Shown here: in pieces, positions 46,131-55,529 of the stretch | Position numbering within the stretch: the stretch's first letter is position 1 | Layout of the letters: every line of letters starts with the position of its first letter | Source of the DNA: Drosophila persimilis | Taxonomy: Eukaryota; Arthropoda; Insecta; Diptera; Drosophilidae | Direction of reading: 5' to 3' | Length of the DNA stretch: 64,000 nt | Assembly: GCF_003286085.1 (NCBI RefSeq) | Contig: NW_020825327.1 | Span: 1,612,001-1,676,000 of the forward strand | Program-made: the position numbers and the translations under genes | Notes under the pieces: model-generated | Told to the model about the DNA's origin: nothing | Databases searched by the model: none | Seen by the model: the letters and a program-made list of their open reading frames with translations, nothing else

Positions 46131-47053
46131 AGCTAAGGGCAATTAAATCCGAAGTGTCTCAGGTTCTTCAGACCGCAGGGTTTGAGTTGACAAAGTGGTT
46201 TTCAAATTCACCCGAGATCACCGCATCTGAGAGCACAGCCAAACCCATAACAATCTCGGATTCAGAGTCGACAAAGGCGTTAGGAATCTCATGGTTACCT
46301 ACTGACGATGCCTTTAAGTTCAAAATTGACAATTCAGTTATGGGTCTCCGAGCGACAAAACGGAACATACTATCGGTGACATCAAAGTTGTTTGACCCCC
46401 TTGGTTTATTAAGTCCTATCGTTATAAAAGGCAAGATCCTATTGCAGGAGCTTTGGCTTAACAAACTAGATTGGGATGAGTCGATCCCGCTGCATTTGGA
46501 AACAGCGTGGAATAAGTTGAAAAATACACTATCTCAATTGGAAGACATATCCATATCTCGGTTTGTGTATTCCGATCCGATGTCACCGGTTCAAATACAT
46601 GCCTTTGCTGACGCCTTCATGAGAGCGTATGGAGCGTGCGTCTATATACGTAGCAGAACTGCAAAAGGTTTAAAAGTATCATTGTTGACTTCGAAATCCA
46701 AAGTTGCGCCGCTCAAGACCAAAACGCTCCCAAGGCTTGAGTTATGTGCCGCTCACCTTCTCGCAGATCTCTGTCACAGAATCAAGCCCCTATTAAACGT
46801 GCCCATTGAACGAGTAGTTTATTGGTCGGATTCAGAGGTAACTCTTCATTGGACTTTCGTTTCAAATAGAGTGGCTGAGATTCAAGAGTGGTCAGATGAT
46901 GCTACGTGGCGGCATAAACCCACGAAACAGAACCCAGCAGATATTGTCTCAAGAGGTTGTGACGTCGACGAAATCGTTCAGTCAATTTGGTTCAAAGGAC
47001 CAGGAAGACTGCGGTCGGGCTTACCACGGCTGTGCGAAGTTCGGAGCTGTTAG
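46131..47053 (+). pseudogene. BEL F RNase H region
   Basis: A long frame covering the RT thumb (FDPLGLLSPIV), IHAFADAFMRAYGACVY, KTLPRLELCAAHLLADL, VYWSDSEVTLHW and NPADIVSRG. One substitution is notable: the family's FCDAS is FADAF here. The frame is lost after 47030. Confidence 0.84.
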
Positions 47054-48468
47054 ATGTCATCGAGGGATTCTCGTCACACCTCAAACTGCTTAGAGTGTTC
47101 GTGTATGTGTTCCGCTTTATAAGAAAATGTAAAGACCCAAGCCTAAATTTCGAAAAAACTATCTCACCGACCGAATACAATGAAGCCTTTTATAAAAGTG
47201 TCGAAATCGTTCAGCATCACGAGTATCAAGGAGAAATCGAAAAGGTGAGGAAAGGATCTACAATTGGTCCTAGTCTTCAGCGGTTGAACCCATTCATCCA
47301 TGAAGACACAGGGACTTGGTGCAACTTTTCGTTGTTGCGAGTGGGGGGCTCCTATATCATACGATGCCAAGTTTCCTCTGCTTTTGACTAAGCGCTCGCA
47401 AGTCGTGCGAAGCTATATTCGTCATCTGCACCATTCGAGTTTTCATGTCGGCCCACGAGCACTTGTGAGTATCCTTCGACAGAGCGTTTGGATAATGAAC
47501 GCTCAGGAGGTCTGCCGTCAGACAGTTCGATCGTGTATGCGCTGTTTTAAATGCAAGCCTCGAATGCTGACGCAACTCATGGGGAATTTACCCGCAGATC
47601 GACTCCGTGCTCTCCGCCCATTTTCAATTTGCGGCGTTGATTTTTGTGGACCAGTGCACACGACATTGAAAATTCGCGGAAGGCCCCCATACAAGTCATA
47701 GATTGCGCATTTTGTTTGTTTTGCGTCCAAGGCGGTTCACCTAGAAATAGTTTCCGATCTAACCACTGACTGTTTTTTGTTGGCTTTCCAAAGGTTCGTC
47801 GGGCGCCGAGGATATCCCCAAGTCATCCATTGCGACAAGGAGCAGGGAGACGCAATTCGCGACTTCGCGTCAAAAAACGGATGCGAATTTGCGTTCATAC
47901 CGCCGCGAGCTCCTCACATGGGAGGGCTGTGGGAGGTAGGTGTAAAAACTGCCAAGAGCCTACTCCTACGGTCGGTAGGCAGCGCGCTCCTAACCGCCGA
48001 GGAGCTCGCCACAGTCCTCGTCGGCATCGAGGCCATAATGAACTCGAGGCCGTTGGGAGCCAAGATCCAAGCGACGGCGAGGCCCTAACACCCGGGCACC
48101 TGCTGACAGGCGGGTCGCTCATCGCCCCCCCAGCACTGCGGACTCCGGACCAGGAGAGTCTCAGTTGCTTGCGGCGATGGCGACTTGTCTCGTCAGTCAG
48201 GCAAGCGTTTTGGCAGCGATGGTCCCGCGAATATGTCCTGGGGCTGCAAATTCGGGGCAAATGGCACCAGCGGCAACCGAACCTCGAGGAAGGAGACCTC
48301 GTCATTGTGGCCGAGGACAATCTGCCGCCTCAGGAGTGGCTCGTGGGGAGGGTCATCGCCACGCACGAAGGAGCGGACGCCATGGTCAGGGTCGTCGAAA
48401 TAAGGACTAGCACTGGAGCAGTTTTTCGGCGAGCCATACACAAATTGGCGCCGCTCCCAATGTGTTGA
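47054..48468 (+). pseudogene. BEL F integrase
   Basis: Zinc domain SSFHVGPRALVSILRQ with CMRCFKCK (47430-47560), then GVDFCGPV (first Asp) at 47634. A stop near 47700 and a frame change follow. The segment IHCDKEQG (47828) stands where the second catalytic Asp block (SDNATNF in A2) should be, apparently with a small deletion. PHMGGLWEVGVKTAK carries the Glu. A frameshift at about 48075 leads to LTPGHLLTGG and a C-terminal domain ending at 48468. Confidence 0.85.
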
Positions 48469-48496
48469 AGCCGATGCAGGCGTTCAACGGGGCCGG

Positions 48497-48817
48497 TGTT
48501 GCGTGACATTCCATCCATGGCGGCGATTATTAGTTATTGATCTTAATTATGAAGTCTAGTGTAAGTTAGGCTAGGGCAAAGCGGGAGGGCAATAAAAGCT
48601 CGCTCTCTCGCTCTTGGCGAATTCGCCACGCTTTGTAGGTTAGGTTACTTACTAGGTTAGCTAGAGTAAGAGATTTTGAATTGTGAAGGAAATATAGTTG
48701 TTCGCTAACATTGAAATAGATCGAGCGTATCCATTTTCGCCCCGCCGAATAAATAATTAAATTACATCCACCCAAAGTTTTCTGTTAATTCATTAGAAAA
48801 ACTCTTCTAATTTTTCA
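48497..48817 (+). repeat. 3' LTR of BEL element F
   Basis: 321 bp, TGTTGCGTGA...TTTTTCA; matches 984-1292 in reverse. Confidence 0.87.
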
Positions 48818-49540
48818 TATTTATGCCACTATCATTCAACCCATGCTGAGTGACCTGCACTTGGTAAAATGTGACACCATCTGCATGATAACACAGGCGA
48901 CCGTCATAAAATAATTGACCTAACCCTTGAAATAATCTACAGTATATTTATTTACAACTAAACAATCTAAGTTGTAATTTCTAAATAAATGAGTACGACG
49001 TATTCACATCTCCGAAGCCCAATTTGTTCAAGTACCGATTGCGGCGACCATTTGTTACTGGTACATGAACCGGTAGCATACAAATTTACATTTTCAGCAT
49101 ACGATTGTCATATTGACAATCACACAAAATCAAGTGAATCTACATCAACAGATTCATTTGATTTGTTCATTTGGTGTCCCCCGACTTTTGGACACTTAAC
49201 CGTTCATCTGGATTGTTGTTCCCGATTTGGAACTTGGATTTAGTTGGAAAATCCTACATAATCAACTTGGCGACCAATTTACATACATACAACATACAAC
49301 ACTCATAGTTGTGATTTCAAAGCTTCGGTGAAGGAAAACTTAATTGGTGTTACTTGGATCTAACTCAACCATCACAGTCAACTTGGCGACTAAGGTTGAA
49401 TTGGAAACAAGAATTCCAGTGTGATAAATATTTATTGCGATACTTTGACCATCTTCGTGGTTGTGAGTAGAGGCACAACCAGTCATAGTGACAAATAAAT
49501 TACCTCCATCGGGTCAAAGTATTAAAATAAATAAAATAAA

Positions 49541-51033
49541 ATGGCATCATCAAGCATTAATGTTATGCTAGACAGGTAGCTCGCAACAGGCGAAGAGATT
49601 CAGAGCCTGGTGCGAAATTATAAAAAGGATTCTGCTGAAAGGAAGCAGAAACCAGAATATTTTAAATCCCGCATTGAGAACCTAATGAATCTCTGGGATA
49701 TGTTTTCAAAATAGTTCAAGGCTCAGAATTTGAGCATAATTATTTCGCCAATGACTATTTTAAACAAACAAGAGATTTAGTCATAAAATACAAAGGCGAA
49801 TTAACCAAACAACTATCTTCAATCGAAATGGAGATAGACACAGGATCGATAACTTCTTTGGAGGATGAGCATGAAATAGGGCCCATGATTCGAGAACAAA
49901 AGGTGCTGCTTGAAAGTCTAGAGCGCATCATGAACAGAATGACGAATGAGACGCGAAAGGACTTCAAACCAATAATCAGAAAATATTGGGATGAGATAAG
50001 AACAATCCACATTCAAATTCACAAAAAATGTACAGTATCTGTAAAAATGGGGTATAACAATAAAAATTACATAGCAGCTGAAGACGCAGTGTTATCAGTC
50101 CAAATAATGACTGAATCAGACTCTGTTCAGCAAGTCATCGCTGCTCCTCATGTTAATAACGCATTACCATTGCCAAAGGTTGCCATTCCAAAATTTGATG
50201 GAGATTACCTTAAATGGCAACAATTCCATGACATTTTTAAGAAAATGATTCATGAATCATCAGTACCTGTCAAACAAAAGATGTGGTATTTGAAGACCAA
50301 TGTAACGGGAAATGCAGAAAATTGAATACGCCACCTTTCGTTAACAGAAGGAAACTACATTACAGCATGGAATATGTTACAAGATCGTTTTAGTAACAAA
50401 AGAGTGCTAAGTAATGCATTGATTCAACGACTATTGGATCAACCTAGCACAACCAACGATGCTAAATCAATTAAAATGTTGCATGATAATGTAAAGGAAG
50501 CATTAGCAGCATTAAACAACATTGAGATAGAAACAGACAAATGGGACACGATTCTTCTTTGTCTGTTGACGAAAAAATTAGATCGTCAAACTCTTACTAT
50601 GTATGAGCAATCCATACAAAATACAAAGGAACTACAGCCGTTGAGCGAGTTCATGCAGTTCCTCGAGCAAAGATTCCTAACTCTGGAAGCTATTGGATGG
50701 GAAAGGACAAAGAAGCCCATCACATGCGCATCAGCAGGAGCAGAAAATCAATATGACTATTATTTCTGCGAGAAACCTAACCACGCCATCTATAAATGCA
50801 CCCAGTTTTTAAAGAAAACTGCTGCGGATAGATTGAATTGGGTTCAAAAGAACCAACTATGCGTTAAATGTTTTAAACGTGACCACGCTGCAAGAAATTG
50901 TCAAAGAAGAGATTGTTTTAAATGCAGCAAAGGACATAACACTCTTCTTCATTTAGAAACCAAGTTGGAAGCCAAAACTGCAGCATCGGTAAACAGTATA
51001 CAAAGCAATTATGTACTATTAGCCACTGTTTAG
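49541..51033 (+). pseudogene. BEL E Gag
   Basis: The ATG at 49541 opens a frame stopped by TAG at codon 13; coding similarity continues past it. After a frame break near 49710 come two frames (49828-50325 and 50374-51033) joined in phase across a single TGA at 50323. They contain LPKVAIPKFDGDYLKWQQFH (capsid-like block) and knuckles FCEKPNHAIYKC (first Cys lost), CVKCFKRDHAARNC and CFKCSKGHNTLLH. A TAG at 51031 separates gag from protease. Confidence 0.82.
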
Positions 51034-52402
51034 GTACTCATAAAAGGCAATAATGGACAAATTGGTAAATTTAGAGCTCTGCTTGATTCAGGCTCGCAAG
51101 TCAATGTGATTTCGGAAAGAGCATTGAACATCTTAAATCTGAAGGTGCACAAATCGGAGCTTCAGATAAATGGAATTGGCGGCCGAACACAAACATCAAA
51201 GGCGAGAGTAAATGTTATGCTCAAATCACAGCATAATAGCTTCAATACACGATTAGAAGCAATTGTGTTACCACACATAGTGGCAGATCAGCCAGCGCAA
51301 TCAATCGATACATCTCGTTGGAAATTTCCGAAGAACATCATTTTGGCAGATCCCAACTTTGACAAGACTGGAAGAATAGACATACTGTTGGGAGCAGAAC
51401 ATTACTTCGAAATCATGCTAGATAAGCATGTATCAATTGGAAGAGGATTGCCCAGGCTACAGGAAACGAGACTAGGCTGGATAGTGGCTGGCAAGCTAAG
51501 ACAGGAGTCAAAGAGCCAAAGCACGTGTGCAGTTTTGATTGAGGAGGGCAAGGTGGATCAGCAAATCTCCAAGTTTTGGGAATTGGACTCATTCCCGAGC
51601 AACACACCATGCTTATCCCCTCTACAGAAGCGATGTGAGCAATATTTTGTTCAAAATATTCAAATGGTATGTGACAAGAAATTCATTGTCAGACTCCCAT
51701 TTTTGGAAGATGCTTCGTCCTTAGGGGAGAGCCGTGATTTGGCTACACGTCGACTTTTTTGCCTGGAAAAACGACTGTCACGAGATCCGAAAACCAAGGC
51801 AAGCTATGTGCAATTCCTGAAAGAATATGAGGCACTTGGGCATATGAAGGAAATGCACACTAAAAAAAATAGCACGATCACGCTATTTTATTCCACATCA
51901 CTGTGTGATGAAACCTGACAGCTCTACAAAAAAATTGAGAGTTTTCTTTGATGCTTCTTCTGTTACGTCGTCCGGCAAATCACTCAACGATTTGATGCAT
52001 AAAGGTCCGACTGTGCAAAGTTCGATATTTTCAATATTGCTTCGATTCCGGATGCACAAATATGTATTTATGGCAGACATCGAAAAAATGTATCGTCAGA
52101 TCTGGGTCAATCCTGAGGACCAGTACTATCAAACAATTGTATGGCGAAATAATCCATCAGAAGATCTGAGATATTACAGACTCAAAACTGTAACATATGG
52201 AACTAAGGCAGCTCCATATTTAGCCACGAAATGCCTACAATATCTGGCTCAAATGGGCAAGAGAGAATACCCGGCTGGAGCTGCTGCACAAGAAAAGGAT
52301 TTCTATGTTAATGATTGTTTAACCGGACAGGTACCATACCAGAGGCCTTCCAGAATCAGAAGGAACTTAACCAACTCCTACAAAATTCTGGATTTAAGCT
52401 GA
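51034..52402 (+). pseudogene. BEL E protease and reverse transcriptase
   Basis: Protease core RALLDSGSQVNVIS (51075-51116), linker LADPNFDKTGRIDILLG (51346-51396), then LGWIVAG. A frameshift near 51860-51905 precedes the RT: TKKLRVFFDASSVTSSG, MADIEKMYRQIWV (motif A) and KTVTYGTKAAPYLATKC. The catalytic motif reads FYVND instead of FYVDD, a loss of one of the two metal-binding Asp residues. Pol ends shortly after. Bases 51316-51868 recur inverted at 54410-54963. Confidence 0.85.
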
Positions 52403-52631
52403 AAAAATGGTGCAGGAAGACATGAGTAGTTATTATATAGGCACTTTGCTATGGGACAGTGTTAGGTACACAAAGGAGGAATATAAATTATAGAGAAAGT
52501 AGAAAGGTTTAAGGGCATCGAAACCGTTTTTCAGGAAACACTTAAAAAATACCTCTAAACTATCACATTAGATTCATTGCAAAGGGATGACCTACCTGTT
52601 TGAGGGTTGTTTGAATCGCAACACGGGACCA

Positions 52632-52681
52632 ATCGTAAAAACAGGTTCATTGACAGTAAGAGGGAGGAGAGAGAATATAAA
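52632..52681 (+). promoter_or_regulatory. Candidate Maverick promoter 1
   Basis: ATCGTAAAAACAGGTT (52632-52647) lies 28 bp before ATATAAATG (52675-52683). The same motif-plus-TATA layout occurs before polB. Confidence 0.4.
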
Positions 52682-52796
52682 TGAGCGAAGGATCGATTTG
52701 AGAGGATTTTACATGGTTGAGAAGGAGGATTGAGATCGAAATTAGTTCACATTATCACCGATAGGTGGCGCCACCAAGTAGTAAGGATACGGGACA

Positions 52797-52919
52797 GACA
52801 TTTTCGAGTTAGTAGATAATCAGGATGATGATAAAAGATCTCAACTCCAGGAACTGCTTCGGGACGAAGATGATGATGACTTAATTGCTGCGGTAAAATT
52901 AGCTGGGGCGAAATTTTAA
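52797..52919 (+). pseudogene. C-terminal end of an acidic protein (possible Maverick gene)
   Basis: 40 codons before TAA read DIFELVDNQDDDKRSQLQEL then RDEDDDD and a hydrophobic tail. The composition suggests a real C-terminus, but no start or homologue is known to me. Upstream sequence is not open for long. Confidence 0.35.
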
Positions 52920-53092
52920 TAATACGAATACATATTTATGTAATAAGAATATTTTATGTATTTTTCTAAAAATAATATATACATATGTATATAATAAATA
53001 TAACACATTTAACCACTATTTATTTTAAATGTTTTCTGTTTTACTTTTGATTGGTTGAATTTCACTTCCTCTTATTATAAGAGAATCATAGG

Positions 53093-53111
53093 ATTCGTTT
53101 GAAACAGGTTT
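53093..53111 (+). promoter_or_regulatory. Copy of the AACAGGTT motif
   Basis: ATTCGTTTGAAACAGGTTT, nearly identical to 53206-53224 and 113 bp from it. Confidence 0.45.
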
Positions 53112-53205
53112 CTTCCAAGTGAGGATTACACAAAAAGAATAAGTGGATTTCAGGTAGAAAAGAGGTTGTAACCTTTCCCTCATATTATTAGATTGACCCA
53201 GTAGG

Positions 53206-53237
53206 AATCGTTTGAAACAGGTTTGTGGATATAAAAG
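53206..53237 (+). promoter_or_regulatory. Candidate polB promoter
   Basis: ATCGTTTGAAACAGGTTT followed within 6 bp by TATAAAAG (53230-53237), 120 bp before the polB ATG. The repeated motif and a consensus TATA make a promoter likely. Confidence 0.5.
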
Positions 53238-53357
53238 ATTATGAAGGTGTTTGGGGGCCATAAAAAAGATACCATTTAAAAAGGAAACCCTTAGTCCTAT
53301 TTCAATAGTGAAAGTGGTTAGTTCGATACAAAAAAAAAAATAAAAATAAAACTTAAA

Positions 53358-54395
53358 ATGGCATCAAAAGTTAAGTGCAACATGTGTGATAAGTCAGTTG
53401 ACTTTTCAGAGTTTCAATCTCTTTATGAGAGATGCTCTGATTCTCGTAATAATGTGGCGTGTGACCTTTGCTCTAAGTACATCGACTTAATAGAGTTTGA
53501 TAGTCATTATGAAGCATGCTTGGGACCTAGGAATGCTTTTGAGATTCTTATGAGCAAAGGATCTAATTCAAGTGATCTCCAAGGTCCTTCAACGTGAGGA
53601 GCTTCAAAACGGCCTCGATTGGATACTCCGATGGAACTAAGGATTATTGACTGTTCAATTTGCGGTGAAAGTTACCCTTCGTCTAGGGAAAGACGCCATA
53701 TGATGTCGGACAAACATAAGAATGCAAGAGCAGCTCAACTAGAGGAAAATGAAAACGTTATTTTAATTTCAACGGAGTCGCGATTTCCTTTAAAATCATA
53801 TCGTGTTCACTCAAATAAAAGTGAACAGATTGATTTAAAAGAGTTTTTTCATGATTGCAAAAATGATATTATCAATTTATTGCGTCACTGCATGAGTGAG
53901 TACAGATCCATAAAATACAATTTAAAAGTATATGGATTATACGTTAAAAACACTGATGATGAAAGCTTAACAGAAACAATGAAGCATTTCATTACTCCAT
54001 ACAAACCAATATATGAAAACGAGCTGATTGATGATCATATAAATGATACCATAGAAAATTTGATCACTCTCAGCAGTGAATTCCAGGAGAAGGATTCAGG
54101 TTGGGCAATAAAGTGCTTTAAATATTTTGATCTTACCATGATAAAACTAGAGCATATCGCTGCAAACAGGTTTATCCAAGCTCCCAAAAAAATTAAGTCA
54201 CGAAATGCACTCATAAATGTTAAAAATTAAGATGATTTTTGTTTCAAGTGGTGTGTTTTAGCATTATTAGCCTATGGAAAACACCTTAAAACTATATATC
54301 AAACAGCAGCATTAAAAAAAATTTCCCGAGATAAGTTAACAATACCATCATTCTATCGGTGCGGAAACATACGGCAAGACATCATTTATTATGAA
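53358..54395 (+). pseudogene. Maverick DNA polymerase B, N-terminal part
   Basis: Starts at ATG 53358. It has zinc-finger-like CNMC...CDLC and CSICGESYPSSRERRHMMSDKH (a C2H2 finger). An in-frame TGA at 53595 and a TAA at 54228 interrupt it. After the TAA the frame continues FCFKWCVLALLAYG, a block typical of Maverick PolB N-terminal regions. The segment 53831-54395 is repeated at 54964-55529. PolB replicates the element; the N-terminal region's role is unknown. Confidence 0.8.
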
Positions 54396-54963
54396 GGAGT
54401 TATTTCTATTTCTTTAGTGTGCATTTCCTTCATATGCCCAAGTGCCTCATATTCTTTCAGGAATTGCACATAGCTTGCCTTGGTTTTCGGATCTCGTGAC
54501 AGTCGTTTTTCCAGGCAAAAAAGTCGACGTGTAGCCAAATCACGGCTCTCCCCTAAGGACGAAGCATCTTCCAAAAATGGGAGTCTGACAATGAATTTCT
54601 TGTCACATACCATTTGAATATTTTGAACAAAATATTGCTCACATCGCTTCTGTAGAGGGGATAAGCATGGTGTGTTGCTCGGGAATGAGTCCAATTCCCA
54701 AAACTTGGAGATTTGCTGATCCACCTTGCCCTCCTCAATCAAAACTGCACACGTGCTTTGGCTCTTTGACTCCTGTCTTAGCTTGCCAGCCACTATCCAG
54801 CCTAGTCTCGTTTCCTGTAGCCTGGGCAATCCTCTTCCAATTGATACATGCTTATCTAGCATGATTTCGAAGTAATGTTCTGCTCCCAACAGTATGTCTA
54901 TTCTTCCAGTCTTGTCAAAGTTGGGATCTGCCAAAATGATGTTCTTCGGAAATTTCCAACGAG
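54396..54963 (-). pseudogene. Inverted fragment of BEL element E pol
   Basis: On the minus strand this is the linker and RT N-terminus of element E (51316-51868); the 170 or so encoded residues look identical to E over LADPNFDKTG through HMKEMHTK. It sits between two direct copies of a polB segment. Confidence 0.9.
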
Positions 54964-55529
54964 ATTTAAAAGAGTTTTTTCATGATTGCAAAAATGATAT
55001 TATCAATTTATTGCGTCACTGCATGAGTGAGTACAGATCCATAAAATACAATTTAAAAGTATATGGATTATACGTTAAAAACACTGATGATGAAAGCTTA
55101 ACAGAAACAATGAAGCATTTCATTACTCCATACAAACCAATATATGAAAACGAGCTGATTGATGATCATATAAATGATACCATAGAAAATTTGATCACTC
55201 TCAGCAGTGAATTCCAGGAGAAGGATTCAGGTTGGGCAATAAAGTGCTTTAAATATTTTGATCTTACCATGATAAAACTAGAGCATATCGCTGCAAACAG
55301 GTTTATCCAAGCTCCCAAAAAAATTAAGTCACGAAATGCACTCATAAATGTTAAAAATTAAGATGATTTTTGTTTCAAGTGGTGTGTTTTAGCATTATTA
55401 GCCTATGGAAAACACCTTAAAACTATATATCAAACAGCAGCATTAAAAAAAATTTCCCGAGATAAGTTAACAATACCATCATTCTATCGGTGCGGAAACA
55501 TACGGCAAGACATCATTTATTATGAAGGA
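54964..55529 (+). repeat. Second copy of polB segment 53831-54395
   Basis: Identical as far as I can compare by eye, including the internal TAA (55359). The open frame here starts inside the inverted E piece (54894) and is chimeric. After 55529 polB continues normally with LNFSGIEFPITSKGI. Confidence 0.9.

Larger units (their letters stand above)
43168..48817 (+). mobile_element. BEL/Pao element F, 5'-truncated
   Basis: Leader (from 43168), gag, pol and 3' LTR (48497-48817). The 5' LTR and first ~680 bp of leader, present in the copy at 1-1292, are replaced by element G sequence. At least six frameshifts or stops are found in gag-pol. No target duplication can be checked. Confidence 0.88.
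48818..52436 (+). mobile_element. roo-like BEL/Pao element E, lacking its 3' end
   Basis: Starts with ~75 bp that may be an LTR end, followed by GGCGACCGTCATAAAATAAT at 48896, a long leader (to 49540), gag, protease and RT. The element stops at about 52436 inside pol; RNase H, integrase and 3' LTR are missing. The leader repeats CAACTTGGCGACYAA twice (49264 and 49380). The BEL class is certain from pol; the roo assignment is from memory of leader style. Confidence 0.72.
52437..53340 (+). other. Maverick region left of polB
   Basis: Mostly non-coding. It holds two TATA-type sites and three copies of an AATCGTTTGAAACAGGTT-like motif (see separate entries), and the end of an acidic open frame at 52797-52919. 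Confidence 0.5.

Noticed and set aside
48989-49243. 84-codon plus-strand frame in the element E leader
   Set aside because: It has Cys residues but no recognisable domain and lies before gag in a leader; treated as non-coding.
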